Assembly: GCA_030428385.1 (NCBI GenBank)
Contig: JAUIDY010000003.1
Span: 1-64,000, forward strand
Direction of reading: 5' to 3'
From: Rhodothermia bacterium
GTDB taxonomy: Bacteria; Bacteroidota; Rhodothermia; Rhodothermales; JAAAOL01
DNA: 64,000 nt
In this document: in pieces, positions 35,428 through 43,551 of the stretch
Numbering within the stretch: the stretch's first letter is position 1
Layout of the letters: each line of letters begins with the position of its first letter
Program-made: the position numbers and the translations under genes
Notes under the pieces: model-generated
Database searches by the model: none
What the model was told of the DNA's origin: nothing
The model's input: the letters and a program-made list of their open reading frames with translations, nothing else

Positions 35428-35964
35428 TCAGAAGGGGCGCAGAGGGCCACCGTCAGACACAACAGGGGAACGGGCGAAACGCGGAAGACGAAACGTCAGG
35501 TCGAGGGCATAGCGGTTGGGTTGGTCGCGAAGCAGAAGACCTCGCAGCACGTGGCTATGCTGGAGGTCGTGCGATGTCACAGGAGTGGGTTGGCGGAGGG
35601 CCACCTCTTTGAGGCGGCCTTGTACCGTTGAAAGACTGACCGCATGTCCGGCATCGACCACCCGAAGCGTGCGGGCATCATAGTGGATCAGCGGGGGAAG
35701 GGTTGTGGAAGGCGGTGCTTTCAGGTAGAGGGCTGCCTGGGCGATGGCCTTTACGGCCAGGTTGGCATTCAGGCCAAAGGCGTTGCGCAACTGGCGGTAA
35801 CACAGCCGATGAATGAGGGCATTGCTGGTGGTATGCGCCCGACGGCCTGCCTGGATTGCGGCCGTCGTCGCTTCTGCAAAGGCCTGGAAGGTGGCCTCCA
35901 GCGCTTCGCAGGCGGCACGATCAGGGCGCAGGAGCAAGGTGGTATGGTGTTCTTTGTGATACAT
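35428..35964 (-). CDS. Stand-alone N-terminal half of a TnpB-like protein (IS605-type)
   Basis: 178 residues from ATG 35964 (MYHKEHHTTL). The wording follows the N-terminal WED/REC region of TnpB nucleases of the IS200/IS605 group: TLLLRPDRAACEALEATFQAFAEATTAAIQ, then RQLRNAFGLNANLAVKAIAQAALYLK (like the LPSQLAxNAIRxVA block), PPLIHYDARTLRVVDAGHAVSLSTVQGR (like the SIDYDxRxF..VSLxTLxGR block) and LRGLLLRDQPNRYALDLTF. It ends where the RuvC-like catalytic domain (GIDxG) should begin. No RuvC motif or zinc finger follows, so no nuclease activity is expected. The gene sits between pilB and the secretin with intact flanking genes. Confidence 0.65.
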   Translation of the reverse strand: MYHKEHHTTLLLRPDRAACEALEATFQAFAEATTAAIQAGRRAHTTSNALIHRLCYRQLRNAFGLNANLAVKAIAQAALYLKAPPSTTLPPLIHYDARTLRVVDAGHAVSLSTVQGRLKEVALRQPTPVTSHDLQHSHVLRGLLLRDQPNRYALDLTFRLPRFARSPVVSDGGPLRPF

Positions 35965-35968
35965 CGGG

Positions 35969-35980
35969 TTCACATGTGAA
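35969..35980. promoter_or_regulatory. Perfect 12-bp palindrome upstream of the TnpB-like gene
   Basis: TTCACATGTGAA is a perfect palindrome, four bases upstream of the ATG at 35964. It could be an operator or the trace of a transposon end, or chance. Confidence 0.3.
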
Positions 35981-36011
35981 TCAAAGCGGCAAAAAGCAGC
36001 AGGTGCAGGGG

Positions 36012-37472
36012 TTAAAAACTGGTTTCCCGGACGATTTCCTCGGGGGTCGTGTCGCCCCGTTCCATACATTCAATGCCCACCGTTCGCAGCGTCCGCATGC
36101 CTTCGTCCATGGCTTGTTGACGTAAGGCGTAGGCGGTGGATTGCTGCGTGATGAGTTCAGTCATCCGCTCGCTGATGGGGAGGACTTCGAACAGGGCGGT
36201 GCGCCCCCGATAACCCGTGCTCATGCATGTGGCGCAGCCCGTGCCGCTGTACACAGATGCCTCTGGCTCTAGGCCATACGCCTCTGCAAAAGCGGGGTCC
36301 AGGGTGGTGGCGTGTTTGCAGTCGGGACAGATCCGCCGGACGAGCCGTTGCGCCAGCGCCAGCCGCAGCGAGGAGGCGACAAGGAAGGGCTCGATGCCCA
36401 TGTCGACCAGCCGGGTGATGGTGGAGGCAGCGTCGTTGGTGTGGATGGTGGAGAGCACGAGGTGCCCCGTGAGGGCGGCGCGGATGGCGACCTCGGCGGT
36501 TTCCCGGTCGCGGATTTCGCCGACCATGATGATGTTGGGGTCTTGCCGCAAAAACGCCCGCAGCGCATGCGCAAAGCTCAGGCCGATGTCGCTGCGTACA
36601 TGGGTTTGGTTGATGCCCGGAAGGTTGTATTCAATCGGGTCCTCGATGGTGGTGATGTTGACGGCGTCGGTGTTGAGCTCATTCAGCGCGGCGTAGAGCG
36701 TTGTCGTTTTGCCACTGCCCGTGGGGCCGGAGACGAGGATGATGCCGTACGGCTGGTGGATGGCGCGGCGAAACAGCGATAGCGGCCCTGCTTCAAAGCC
36801 CAGCGCTTCCAGGTCCAGCCGCAGGAGCCCCTTGTCGAGGATACGCAGCACAATTTTTTCCCCGAACTCAGTGGGCAGCGTCGAGACGCGCAAGTCGATG
36901 GTGCGTCCGGTACGCCGGTCGCCGTGTTGAAAACGAATGCGCCCGTCCTGGGGGCGGCGCTTTTCGGCAATGTCCAGCCCGGCCATAATTTTCAGGCGTG
37001 ACATGATGGCTTCGCGTTGCAACAAAGACAGTTCGCCGACCTGGTGCAGAACACCATCCAGCCGGTAGCGCACGCGGAAAAACGCTTCGTAGGGCTCGAA
37101 GTGAATATCGCTGGCGCGGCGCTCGATGGCTTCGCGGATGATGCGGTCCACCTGCTGTACAACCGGTCCTTGTGGGACAGAGGATTTATGGGGGACTGCC
37201 GAGCGGATTGATGTACCGCGTTCGGCGCGGGGAATGGAAGGGGGCGCCGGAGTGGCAACGGTGCCCAGAAAGTCATCAATGACGTGTGGCTCCACGTGGG
37301 TGGTCACCACCGTCAGCCCAGTCATAAAGGCAAGGTCGTGCAGCAAGGAGGGGCTCGGTGTGTCCTCTACGCCCACGGTCAGCGTGCCCGCTTCACAGCC
37401 CAGCAAGGCCAGGCGGTGCTGGTGCCAGGTGCTGGTGGGAATCCGCTCCATACAAGAAGCTAGATCGGTCAT
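36012..37472 (-). CDS. pilB: PilB/GspE-type assembly ATPase
   Basis: 486 residues. Walker A GPTGSGKTTTLYAAL, Asp box IEDPIEYNLPGINQ, Walker B PNIIMVGEIRDRETAE and His box HLVLSTIHTNDAASTITRL are all present, as is a four-cysteine zinc module (RICPDCKH ... GTGCATCMSTGYRGRTALFE). An N-terminal short domain (CMERIPTSTWHQHRL) is shorter than full GspE N1/N2 domains. The hexameric ATPase works at the inner membrane to drive pilin polymerisation. It is the first gene of the leftward pilus operon, with the promoter expected in the 315-bp gap to its right. Confidence 0.94.
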   Translation of the reverse strand: MTDLASCMERIPTSTWHQHRLALLGCEAGTLTVGVEDTPSPSLLHDLAFMTGLTVVTTHVEPHVIDDFLGTVATPAPPSIPRAERGTSIRSAVPHKSSVPQGPVVQQVDRIIREAIERRASDIHFEPYEAFFRVRYRLDGVLHQVGELSLLQREAIMSRLKIMAGLDIAEKRRPQDGRIRFQHGDRRTGRTIDLRVSTLPTEFGEKIVLRILDKGLLRLDLEALGFEAGPLSLFRRAIHQPYGIILVSGPTGSGKTTTLYAALNELNTDAVNITTIEDPIEYNLPGINQTHVRSDIGLSFAHALRAFLRQDPNIIMVGEIRDRETAEVAIRAALTGHLVLSTIHTNDAASTITRLVDMGIEPFLVASSLRLALAQRLVRRICPDCKHATTLDPAFAEAYGLEPEASVYSGTGCATCMSTGYRGRTALFEVLPISERMTELITQQSTAYALRQQAMDEGMRTLRTVGIECMERGDTTPEEIVRETSF

Positions 37473-37787
37473 GATGCACGGGAGGAGTGGATGCAGAAGG
37501 ACGTTCCTGCCCTCAACATCCCCATCCCGCCAACGCGCTACATGAGCGGGTCATGAGAAGTACATGAGGAGAAGATTAAACCTGCATGAGCAGGTGCAAA
37601 ACGTTCGGCCGCAGCATTCCCTGCACCCACGCTGCCAGACCCATCCAAGCAGCCTACCTGACATTCTACTCGAGGAGAAATGTTATATTTTTTTCCGCCA
37701 TGTGTCTATAAAACCAATATGGGGAATGGTGGGGTTTTTCTCGCTGACGTGCCTCCTTCATCTTCAGCACAGGCCCACGCGCTCGCC
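37473..37787. other. Divergent promoter region between pilus operon and membrane protein
   Basis: About 315 bp without a supported gene, between divergent pilB and the membrane-protein gene at 37788. It includes an AT-rich stretch near 37680-37700 (GTTATATTTTTTT) that may belong to a promoter. An open frame enters from 37680 but its extra residues look non-coding. No structured RNA seen. Confidence 0.5.
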
Positions 37788-38201
37788 ATGAAAGCCACGC
37801 TTTGGATTAAAATCATCACCACCCTTTTTTGGGCGGGTGGTGCGCTGTTCGTCCATGCAGACTATTTGGCACACGTAGGATTTGAGTCTGGCGCAGCGAT
37901 TCTTGTTGTGAGGCTGCTCGGTGTGGCATTCCTTTCGCTTCTCCTCGGATACAGTCTTGGACTACATGCGCTAATCACAAAGAAGCCGAATACGTTGGCG
38001 GTGAGAAACACTGTTCTTGTGGGTATTCTCAGCAATGGGGGCAGTGCGTTGGTTCTGTTTTGGTTTGGCCTAACCGGCAGGTTCACCCTGTTGCCCTCCC
38101 CCTTGCCGCATATTTTTTGGGCGTCGGCTGTTCTTACGGGAGGCATCGCCCTGTCGCTGTTCCTGTGTGGCCGGGACCTTTGGCGAGAAATGAATACCTA
38201 A
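37788..38201 (+). CDS. Small hypothetical membrane protein
   Basis: 137 residues from ATG 37788 (MKATLWIKII) with four hydrophobic segments (WIKIITTLFWAGGALFVHA; ILVVRLLGVAFLSLLLGYSLGL; TVLVGILSNGGSALVLFWFGL; HIFWASAVLTGGIALSLFL). No family recognised. It is followed after 47 bp by another membrane protein on the same strand. Confidence 0.65.
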   Translation: MKATLWIKIITTLFWAGGALFVHADYLAHVGFESGAAILVVRLLGVAFLSLLLGYSLGLHALITKKPNTLAVRNTVLVGILSNGGSALVLFWFGLTGRFTLLPSPLPHIFWASAVLTGGIALSLFLCGRDLWREMNT

Positions 38202-38248
38202 CCCCTTGATGCATCCTCCTATACGTTCACCAAAATGAGGACAGAGGC

Positions 38249-39019
38249 ATGGCACAAACGATGAATGAGGGTCTGGCAAAAAGGACGGTGCACTACCTGA
38301 AGCAGGAAAACCCCGCGCATGTCCTTCACTTCAAGACCCTCCAAAAACTAATCGGCTTCGTTGCCCTTGGCCTGCCCTTCGTGCTCGTGGGCGGTGAATA
38401 CCTGCGCGATCTCCTAGTACCTGGATCGAAGGATAACCCCTGGGTGGTTATTGAGCCTGCGATTAGCTCCTACTTCCATACAGGCATGCGGGATGTATTT
38501 GTTGGCTGCCTTGTTGCGATAGGGATCTTCCTGATCTGTTATAAAGGCTATGAGCGGAGAGACAACTGGGCGGCCAACTTCGCCGGGTTCTGTATTCTCA
38601 TCGTCGCCTTATTCCCGACGACAGAGCGTTTGCCGGAGGATGTATTGCCTCGCTCACTTACGCTCTTCTCAACGGCAAGCTGCAAGGACCCCGGTATTAT
38701 TGGGATCATTCATTTTGTGGCAGCCGCCCTCTTTTTTGTCATGCTTGCCGTCATGTCGATTTGGTTGTTTACAAAGGGCGATACGACCAATCCCCGAAAG
38801 CGGCTCCGAAACAAGTGGCATGTGGGATGTGGGAGCGTCATCATCGCAAGCCTCATCTTTATCTTTATCGGTAAAAAGATTGCACCGGGATTATTTGAGT
38901 CGTTTGGTTTTGGGTTCTTTACCCTCTTTTTTGAAACGACGGCCGAAGGCGCATTTGGTGTGTCCTGGCTGATTAAGGCGGGGGTATGGTTTGCAGACAA
39001 GCAGCCCAACTCCGGCTGA
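38249..39019 (+). CDS. Hypothetical multi-pass membrane protein
   Basis: 256 residues from ATG 38249 with a GAGG ribosome binding site upstream. Six or so membrane segments. The block AISSYFHTGMRDVFVGCLVAIGIFLICYKGYE and the FPTTERLPED wording recur in a family of uncharacterised bacterial membrane proteins, but no function is known to me. Conserved Tyr-Phe-His and acidic residues near the second helix may mark an active or binding site. Confidence 0.7.
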   Translation: MAQTMNEGLAKRTVHYLKQENPAHVLHFKTLQKLIGFVALGLPFVLVGGEYLRDLLVPGSKDNPWVVIEPAISSYFHTGMRDVFVGCLVAIGIFLICYKGYERRDNWAANFAGFCILIVALFPTTERLPEDVLPRSLTLFSTASCKDPGIIGIIHFVAAALFFVMLAVMSIWLFTKGDTTNPRKRLRNKWHVGCGSVIIASLIFIFIGKKIAPGLFESFGFGFFTLFFETTAEGAFGVSWLIKAGVWFADKQPNSG

Positions 39020-39194
39020 ACGAGGTACATTGTGTGCAGCATCCGCGTGCGTTTGGGCGGCAGGGTACGAAGCCGGCATCAATAGCGAAGGAAGGATATG
39101 TCCAGCGCCGCGATGGGGGTGTTGCCTTCGACCTGTTGCAGCCCTCTGCTGCAAAAAATGATTAACAGTCCTTCAAACCCATACAACCGTAGAC

Positions 39195-39803
39195 ATGGAA
39201 CCGATTTCTTCCCCCACATCCGCTACCTTTATCGACAATTGGGCCAGCAAGATCGACCGCGTGTTGCTGACGCAGTTTCTACAGGAGTTGGTGCTTCTTG
39301 CCGCCGATGAAGCGGCCGAGGAACTGCTAAACGATTTTGAACGAGCGGCAGAGGCGTATGAGCGGGCCGCCAAGGCGCACGCCCGCGGCGCGGGCAGAAA
39401 AAAACGGGAGGCTGAAACACAACGTGGTGAGGCAGACGGGGAGCCGGACCCCGCCAAGAAGAAAACCAAATACGGAGAAGCCGGCGATACCGAAAGTGAA
39501 GCGGGCGATGGCTATGACGAAGCAGCAGACGATTGGGGAAAGGCGGCCGAGGCCTGGGACAAGGCTGCCGAGAAATACGCGAAGGATAGCAAACCCGAGA
39601 AGGCACGGGCCGCGCGCGAGCGGGCACGGCAGGCGCGGGAAAAGGCCCGTGAGGAACGGCGCAACGGGGCCAAATCACACGACCAGGCCGCCGAGGAATT
39701 CGGCGAAACGAAGGGCGATGACCCAGCAAAAGAGGCCCGGGAAAGTGAAAAGGCGGCGGAAGACTACAAGAAACTGGCCGAGTCTGCGTCCTCCGGTAGC
39801 TAA
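39195..39803 (+). CDS. Highly charged alanine-rich helical protein
   Basis: 202 residues. The first ~45 residues look like a folded helix (FIDNWASKIDRVLLTQFLQELVLLAADEAAEELL). The rest is strongly biased to Ala, Glu, Lys, Arg and Asp in near-heptad blocks (ERAAEAYERAAKAHARG; KAAEAWDKAAEKYAKDS; ARAARERARQAREKAREERRNG; ARESEKAAEDYKKLAES), predicting long single helices or coiled coils resembling tandem helical hairpins. No signal peptide. Possibly a scaffold or desiccation/LEA-like protein; function unknown. Confidence 0.65.
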   Translation: MEPISSPTSATFIDNWASKIDRVLLTQFLQELVLLAADEAAEELLNDFERAAEAYERAAKAHARGAGRKKREAETQRGEADGEPDPAKKKTKYGEAGDTESEAGDGYDEAADDWGKAAEAWDKAAEKYAKDSKPEKARAARERARQAREKAREERRNGAKSHDQAAEEFGETKGDDPAKEARESEKAAEDYKKLAESASSGS

Positions 39804-39956
39804 AACAGGGTCTCCATTTGATGGGCGACTGGTGGGTTGAATAGTGCGGAGTGATTTGGAACCTTTCACCCGGCGAATCGCGGGGTCCAGCCCACCATCG
39901 GCCTATTGTGTAGATTGCGCAGCGCGTTGTTCAAAACCCGCTTTAGGTTCGCTCCA

Positions 39957-39997
39957 ATAAAATAGCCGCAAGCCCGATGACGAAAGGACTTGCGGCT
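39957..39997 (-). terminator. Intrinsic terminator after tRNA-Ala
   Basis: AGCCGCAAG (39964-39972) and CTTGCGGCT (39989-39997) form a perfect 9-bp stem around a 16-nt loop, followed on the leftward strand by ATTTTATT. It lies nine bases downstream of the tRNA 3' end. Confidence 0.7.
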
Positions 39998-40005
39998 CTT
40001 GCTTG

Positions 40006-40078
<73 letters not shown>

Positions 40079-40191
40079 AGGGGTAAAAAGTGGGCTGCCA
40101 TGATACGACGCAGCACTTCGTGAGTCAATCGTACAGCGGTTGTCTCGCTGCCTTCCACGGGCATTTCATATTTCGAGTTCCCGCTCCGTTG

Positions 40192-40199
40192 TACCTTTG
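40192..40199 (+). promoter_or_regulatory. Bacteroidota-type -7 element upstream of thrA
   Basis: TACCTTTG matches TAnnTTTG exactly, 52 bp before the thrA ATG; TTTC at 40171-40174 is a partial match to the -33 TTTG element at the expected distance. Confidence 0.45.
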
Positions 40200-40251
40200 C
40201 AGTCTTCATTTTTTACGCGGTCCCCGTCAAGAAAACAGTCATCCTTTACCC

Positions 40252-42717
40252 ATGGGCGTGCAGGTTTTTAAGTTTGGAGGTACGTCGGTGGCTGCTGCCG
40301 AGCGCATTCGCCGGGTGGTGGCACTGGTGCGCGAGGAGCCGGGCCGCCGGGTGGTGGTGGTCTCGGCACTGGGAGGCGTGACAGACCAATTGCTCGATGC
40401 CACCCGGGCAGCCCTCGAACGTACCGGGGAGCACCGGACGTGGCTTGCCCGCCTCCAGGCACGGCATGAAGAAGCGCTGGCGTCGCTCGTGCTGCCCGAA
40501 GAGCAGAAAACCGTGCGCGCTGCGTTGGCGGAACGGTGGCAAGAATTAGCGGAACTTCTGGACGGCGTGTATCTCTTGCGTGAATGTACACAGCGTACCC
40601 GGGCGGCCATCATCGGGACCGGGGAGCGGCTGTCGGCCCCGCTCGTTGCGGCGGCATTTCGCGCCGAAGGCATCGGGGCGACGGCCCTGGATGCCACCAA
40701 ACTGATCCGCACCGATACCACCTTTGGCGAGGCGGTGGTGGACTTCAAAACCACCAACCAACTGGTCCAGTCTGGTTTTCAGACGTTTTTTAATCAGACA
40801 GAAGAGACGCACGTCGCGGTTGTTACCGGCTTTATTGCGGCGACGGAGCACGGCGTGATGACGACGCTGGGGCGCTCGGGGAGTGACTATACAGCCACGA
40901 TCCTCGGGTCTGCCTTGAAGGCCGATCGGGTGGTGATCTGGACAGACGTTGACGGCGTGCTGTCTGCCGATCCACGGATGGTGCACGAGGCGTTCCCGCT
41001 GCATCACCTGAGCTACCGCGAGGCGGCTGAGATGGCTTACTTTGGGGCGAAGGTGTTGCACCCCCGCACGATGCGCCCCGTCGAAACGCACGGGATTCCG
41101 ATTGTTATTAAAAACACGCTGAATCCCCAAGCACCGGGCACCATTGTCAACGATGAAACGGTGCCAACGGAGCGCCGAGTGAAGGCGGTGTCCACCATCC
41201 GCGATGTGGCGGTGGTGATGATCGAAGGGCGTGGCTTGCTCGGGGTGCCGGGCACGGCGGCCCGTACCTTCGACGCGCTCGGCGACCACAACATCAACGT
41301 GCTGCTTATCGCGCAGGCCTCCAGTGAACAGAGCATCTGTCTGGTGGTGCGTCAGGAAGATGCCGCCGGGGCGGTGGCGGCACTGTCCCATGCATTCCAG
41401 CGCGAACTGGACCATGGCGACGTAAGCCGGATCTACCCGGTGGAAGACTGCGCCATCGTGTCGGTGGTGGGCGACCTGATGCGGCATGAGCCGGGGCTGG
41501 CCGGGCGTATGTTCGCCGCCCTTGGACGCAGCAAGGTGAATGTCTTGGCGATTGCGCAGGGCGCAGCCGAGACCAACATCTCGGCGGTGGTGGCCGGACA
41601 CGATGCACGGCAGGCCGTGGATGTGCTACACGAGGCGTTTCCGCTGCGGCGCACGCGGGCGCACCTGTGCCTCATCGGGACGGGCGTGGTGGGCAAAACG
41701 CTCATCGAAATTATGCAGCGCCAGGTGCCGCGCCTGCTCGACGAACTGCGCATGAACCTGCGGCTGGTCGGCATCAGCAACTCACGACAGATGCGCTGGG
41801 ACACCAACGGAATCGCACTCGATACGGCCCTTGCCGACCTGGACGCCCACGGCGAACCGGCGGACCTGGACGCGCTCGTCGAGCACCTCAAGACGAGCAA
41901 GCTGGAGCGGATACTGGTGATCGACGCTACCGCTTCCACCGCCGTCGCCCGTCGCTATCCCGAACTGCTCGAGCGCGGCATTGGCATCGTGACGCCCAAC
42001 AAGCGGGCCAATACGCAGGATATGGATTTTTACCGCCGCCTCCGCGAAGCCGAAGACCGCCGCGAGGTGTCGTACCGCTACGAGGCAACGGTGATGGCAG
42101 GGCTTCCTGTGGTGCTGACCCTGCGCGACCTGCTTCGCTCCGGCGATACCATCGAGCGCATCGAAGGGGTGTTCTCGGGGACGCTGGCGTATATTTTTGG
42201 GCAACTGGCAACGGGGGCTACATTCTCCGATGTAGTGCGCGAGGCCAAGGCCAAGGGCTACACCGAACCCGATCCCCGCGACGACCTCAGTGGTGAAGAT
42301 GTAGCCCGCAAGCTGTTGATTCTAGCCCGCGAAACCGGACTCGAAATCGAACGCACCGATGTGTCAGTGGAGTCGCTCGTGCCACCGGAGATGATGGACC
42401 TCAGCGTGGCGGACTTTATGGATCAACTCGGCGATCTTGATGCCGCGTGGACGGAACGCATTGCTGCCGCGCAGCAAGAAGGCAAACGGTTGCAGTACGT
42501 AGGCCGTGTAGAGGATGGACGCTGTCAGGTGGGCGTGCAAGCCATTGCCCTCGACTCGCCGTTTGCGCGGTTGCAGGGCACCGACAACGCGGTCTTGTTT
42601 ACCTCCGAGCGTTACCGCAACACCCCGCTGGTTGTCCAAGGGCCAGGGGCAGGACCACACGTCACGGCTGCCGGTATCCTTGCGGATCTCATCAAAGCGG
42701 CGCAACTCATGCCCTAG
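40252..42717 (+). CDS. thrA: Bifunctional aspartokinase / homoserine dehydrogenase
   Basis: 821 residues from ATG 40252 (MGVQVFKFGGTSVA). The aspartokinase domain has the KFGGTS start, GERLSAPLVAAAFR, and LGRSGSDYTATILG. Two ACT domains (IEGRGLLGVPGTAARTFDALGDHNINVLLIAQASSE and VVGDLMRHEPGLAGRMFAALGRSKVNVLAIAQGAAE) allow feedback control, normally by threonine. The dehydrogenase part has the NAD(P) site LIGTGVVGKTLIEI and the catalytic block YEATVMAGLPVV ... GVFSGTLAYIFG ... GYTEPDPRDDLSGEDVARKLLILARE. It makes aspartyl-phosphate and converts aspartate semialdehyde to homoserine. Followed by dapB and dapA. Confidence 0.97.
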   Translation: MGVQVFKFGGTSVAAAERIRRVVALVREEPGRRVVVVSALGGVTDQLLDATRAALERTGEHRTWLARLQARHEEALASLVLPEEQKTVRAALAERWQELAELLDGVYLLRECTQRTRAAIIGTGERLSAPLVAAAFRAEGIGATALDATKLIRTDTTFGEAVVDFKTTNQLVQSGFQTFFNQTEETHVAVVTGFIAATEHGVMTTLGRSGSDYTATILGSALKADRVVIWTDVDGVLSADPRMVHEAFPLHHLSYREAAEMAYFGAKVLHPRTMRPVETHGIPIVIKNTLNPQAPGTIVNDETVPTERRVKAVSTIRDVAVVMIEGRGLLGVPGTAARTFDALGDHNINVLLIAQASSEQSICLVVRQEDAAGAVAALSHAFQRELDHGDVSRIYPVEDCAIVSVVGDLMRHEPGLAGRMFAALGRSKVNVLAIAQGAAETNISAVVAGHDARQAVDVLHEAFPLRRTRAHLCLIGTGVVGKTLIEIMQRQVPRLLDELRMNLRLVGISNSRQMRWDTNGIALDTALADLDAHGEPADLDALVEHLKTSKLERILVIDATASTAVARRYPELLERGIGIVTPNKRANTQDMDFYRRLREAEDRREVSYRYEATVMAGLPVVLTLRDLLRSGDTIERIEGVFSGTLAYIFGQLATGATFSDVVREAKAKGYTEPDPRDDLSGEDVARKLLILARETGLEIERTDVSVESLVPPEMMDLSVADFMDQLGDLDAAWTERIAAAQQEGKRLQYVGRVEDGRCQVGVQAIALDSPFARLQGTDNAVLFTSERYRNTPLVVQGPGAGPHVTAAGILADLIKAAQLMP

Positions 42718-42762
42718 TTCATGGGTAGCCATGCCTCTTTTCATCAACGGTTGCAGCATGTT

Positions 42763-43506
42763 ATGAACATTGCCTTGGTTGGGACGGGAAACATGGGGCA
42801 GGCCGTGCGCACCCTCGCCATGGAGCAAGGCCACGCCATCGTGGCGCGGTTCGATGCGTCCCGCCCGCTTTTGCAAGCAGACCTCGATGAATTGCATGGG
42901 GCGCATATCGTCATCGACTTCTCGCTCCCCGAAGTCGCCCTGAGTCATATTGAGCGGTATTGCAAGTGGGGTCAGCCCGCCGTGATCGGGACGACGGGGT
43001 GGTACGACGAGGTGTCGAAGGTGCAGACCTGGGTGAATAAACATGACGCCACGTTGCTGTACGCTCCTAACTTCTCGATCGGCGTGGCGTTGATGACGCA
43101 GGTGCTGGGTCAACTGGCTACCCTGCTTAATGAGCTTCCCGACTTTGACGTGGCGCTGCACGAGATCCATCACACCCAGAAGGTGGACAGCCCTAGCGGC
43201 ACGGCGTTGCATCTGGCGCAGGTGTTGCTGGACGGGATGGCCCGGAAAACCCACCTCGACATCGAGCGGCAGGCTACGCGGATCGACCCGGCGGCGCTGC
43301 ACGTCTCTTCATCGCGGCTGGGTAGCGTCTTTGGTGAGCATATCGTTTCGGTAGACAGTCCATTCGATCAACTTACCCTGACCCACCGCGCCAAGAACCG
43401 CGACGGGTTTGCCTATGGGGCGCTCAAGGCAGCCGAATGGCTACACGGACGTCCTCCCGGATTGTATACCCTCCACGATATGCTGGCCGAGCCGAGTGAT
43501 ACCTAA
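42763..43506 (+). CDS. dapB: 4-hydroxy-tetrahydrodipicolinate reductase
   Basis: 247 residues from ATG 42763 (MNIALVGTGNMGQAVRT), 45 bp after thrA. NAD(P)H-binding GTGNMG is at the N-terminus; the catalytic region EIHHTQKVDSPSGTALHLAQVL holds the HH and K-x2-SGT active site motif, and the C-terminus RDGFAYGALKAAEWLHGRPPGLYTLHDML is typical. It reduces hydroxy-tetrahydrodipicolinate on the lysine/diaminopimelate branch. The protein is slightly shorter than E. coli DapB. Confidence 0.94.
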   Translation: MNIALVGTGNMGQAVRTLAMEQGHAIVARFDASRPLLQADLDELHGAHIVIDFSLPEVALSHIERYCKWGQPAVIGTTGWYDEVSKVQTWVNKHDATLLYAPNFSIGVALMTQVLGQLATLLNELPDFDVALHEIHHTQKVDSPSGTALHLAQVLLDGMARKTHLDIERQATRIDPAALHVSSSRLGSVFGEHIVSVDSPFDQLTLTHRAKNRDGFAYGALKAAEWLHGRPPGLYTLHDMLAEPSDT

Positions 43507-43551
43507 GCCCGGTAGTGTCCCCCCCAATAATCATCCCTACGGCTTTTTTTC

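Noticed and set aside
35428-35964. Active IS200/IS605 transposon
   Set aside because: No RuvC or zinc-finger half, no TnpA and no clear element ends.
39098-39160. Terminator TTGCAG/CTGCAA at about 39134-39153
   Set aside because: No T-tract follows on either strand.
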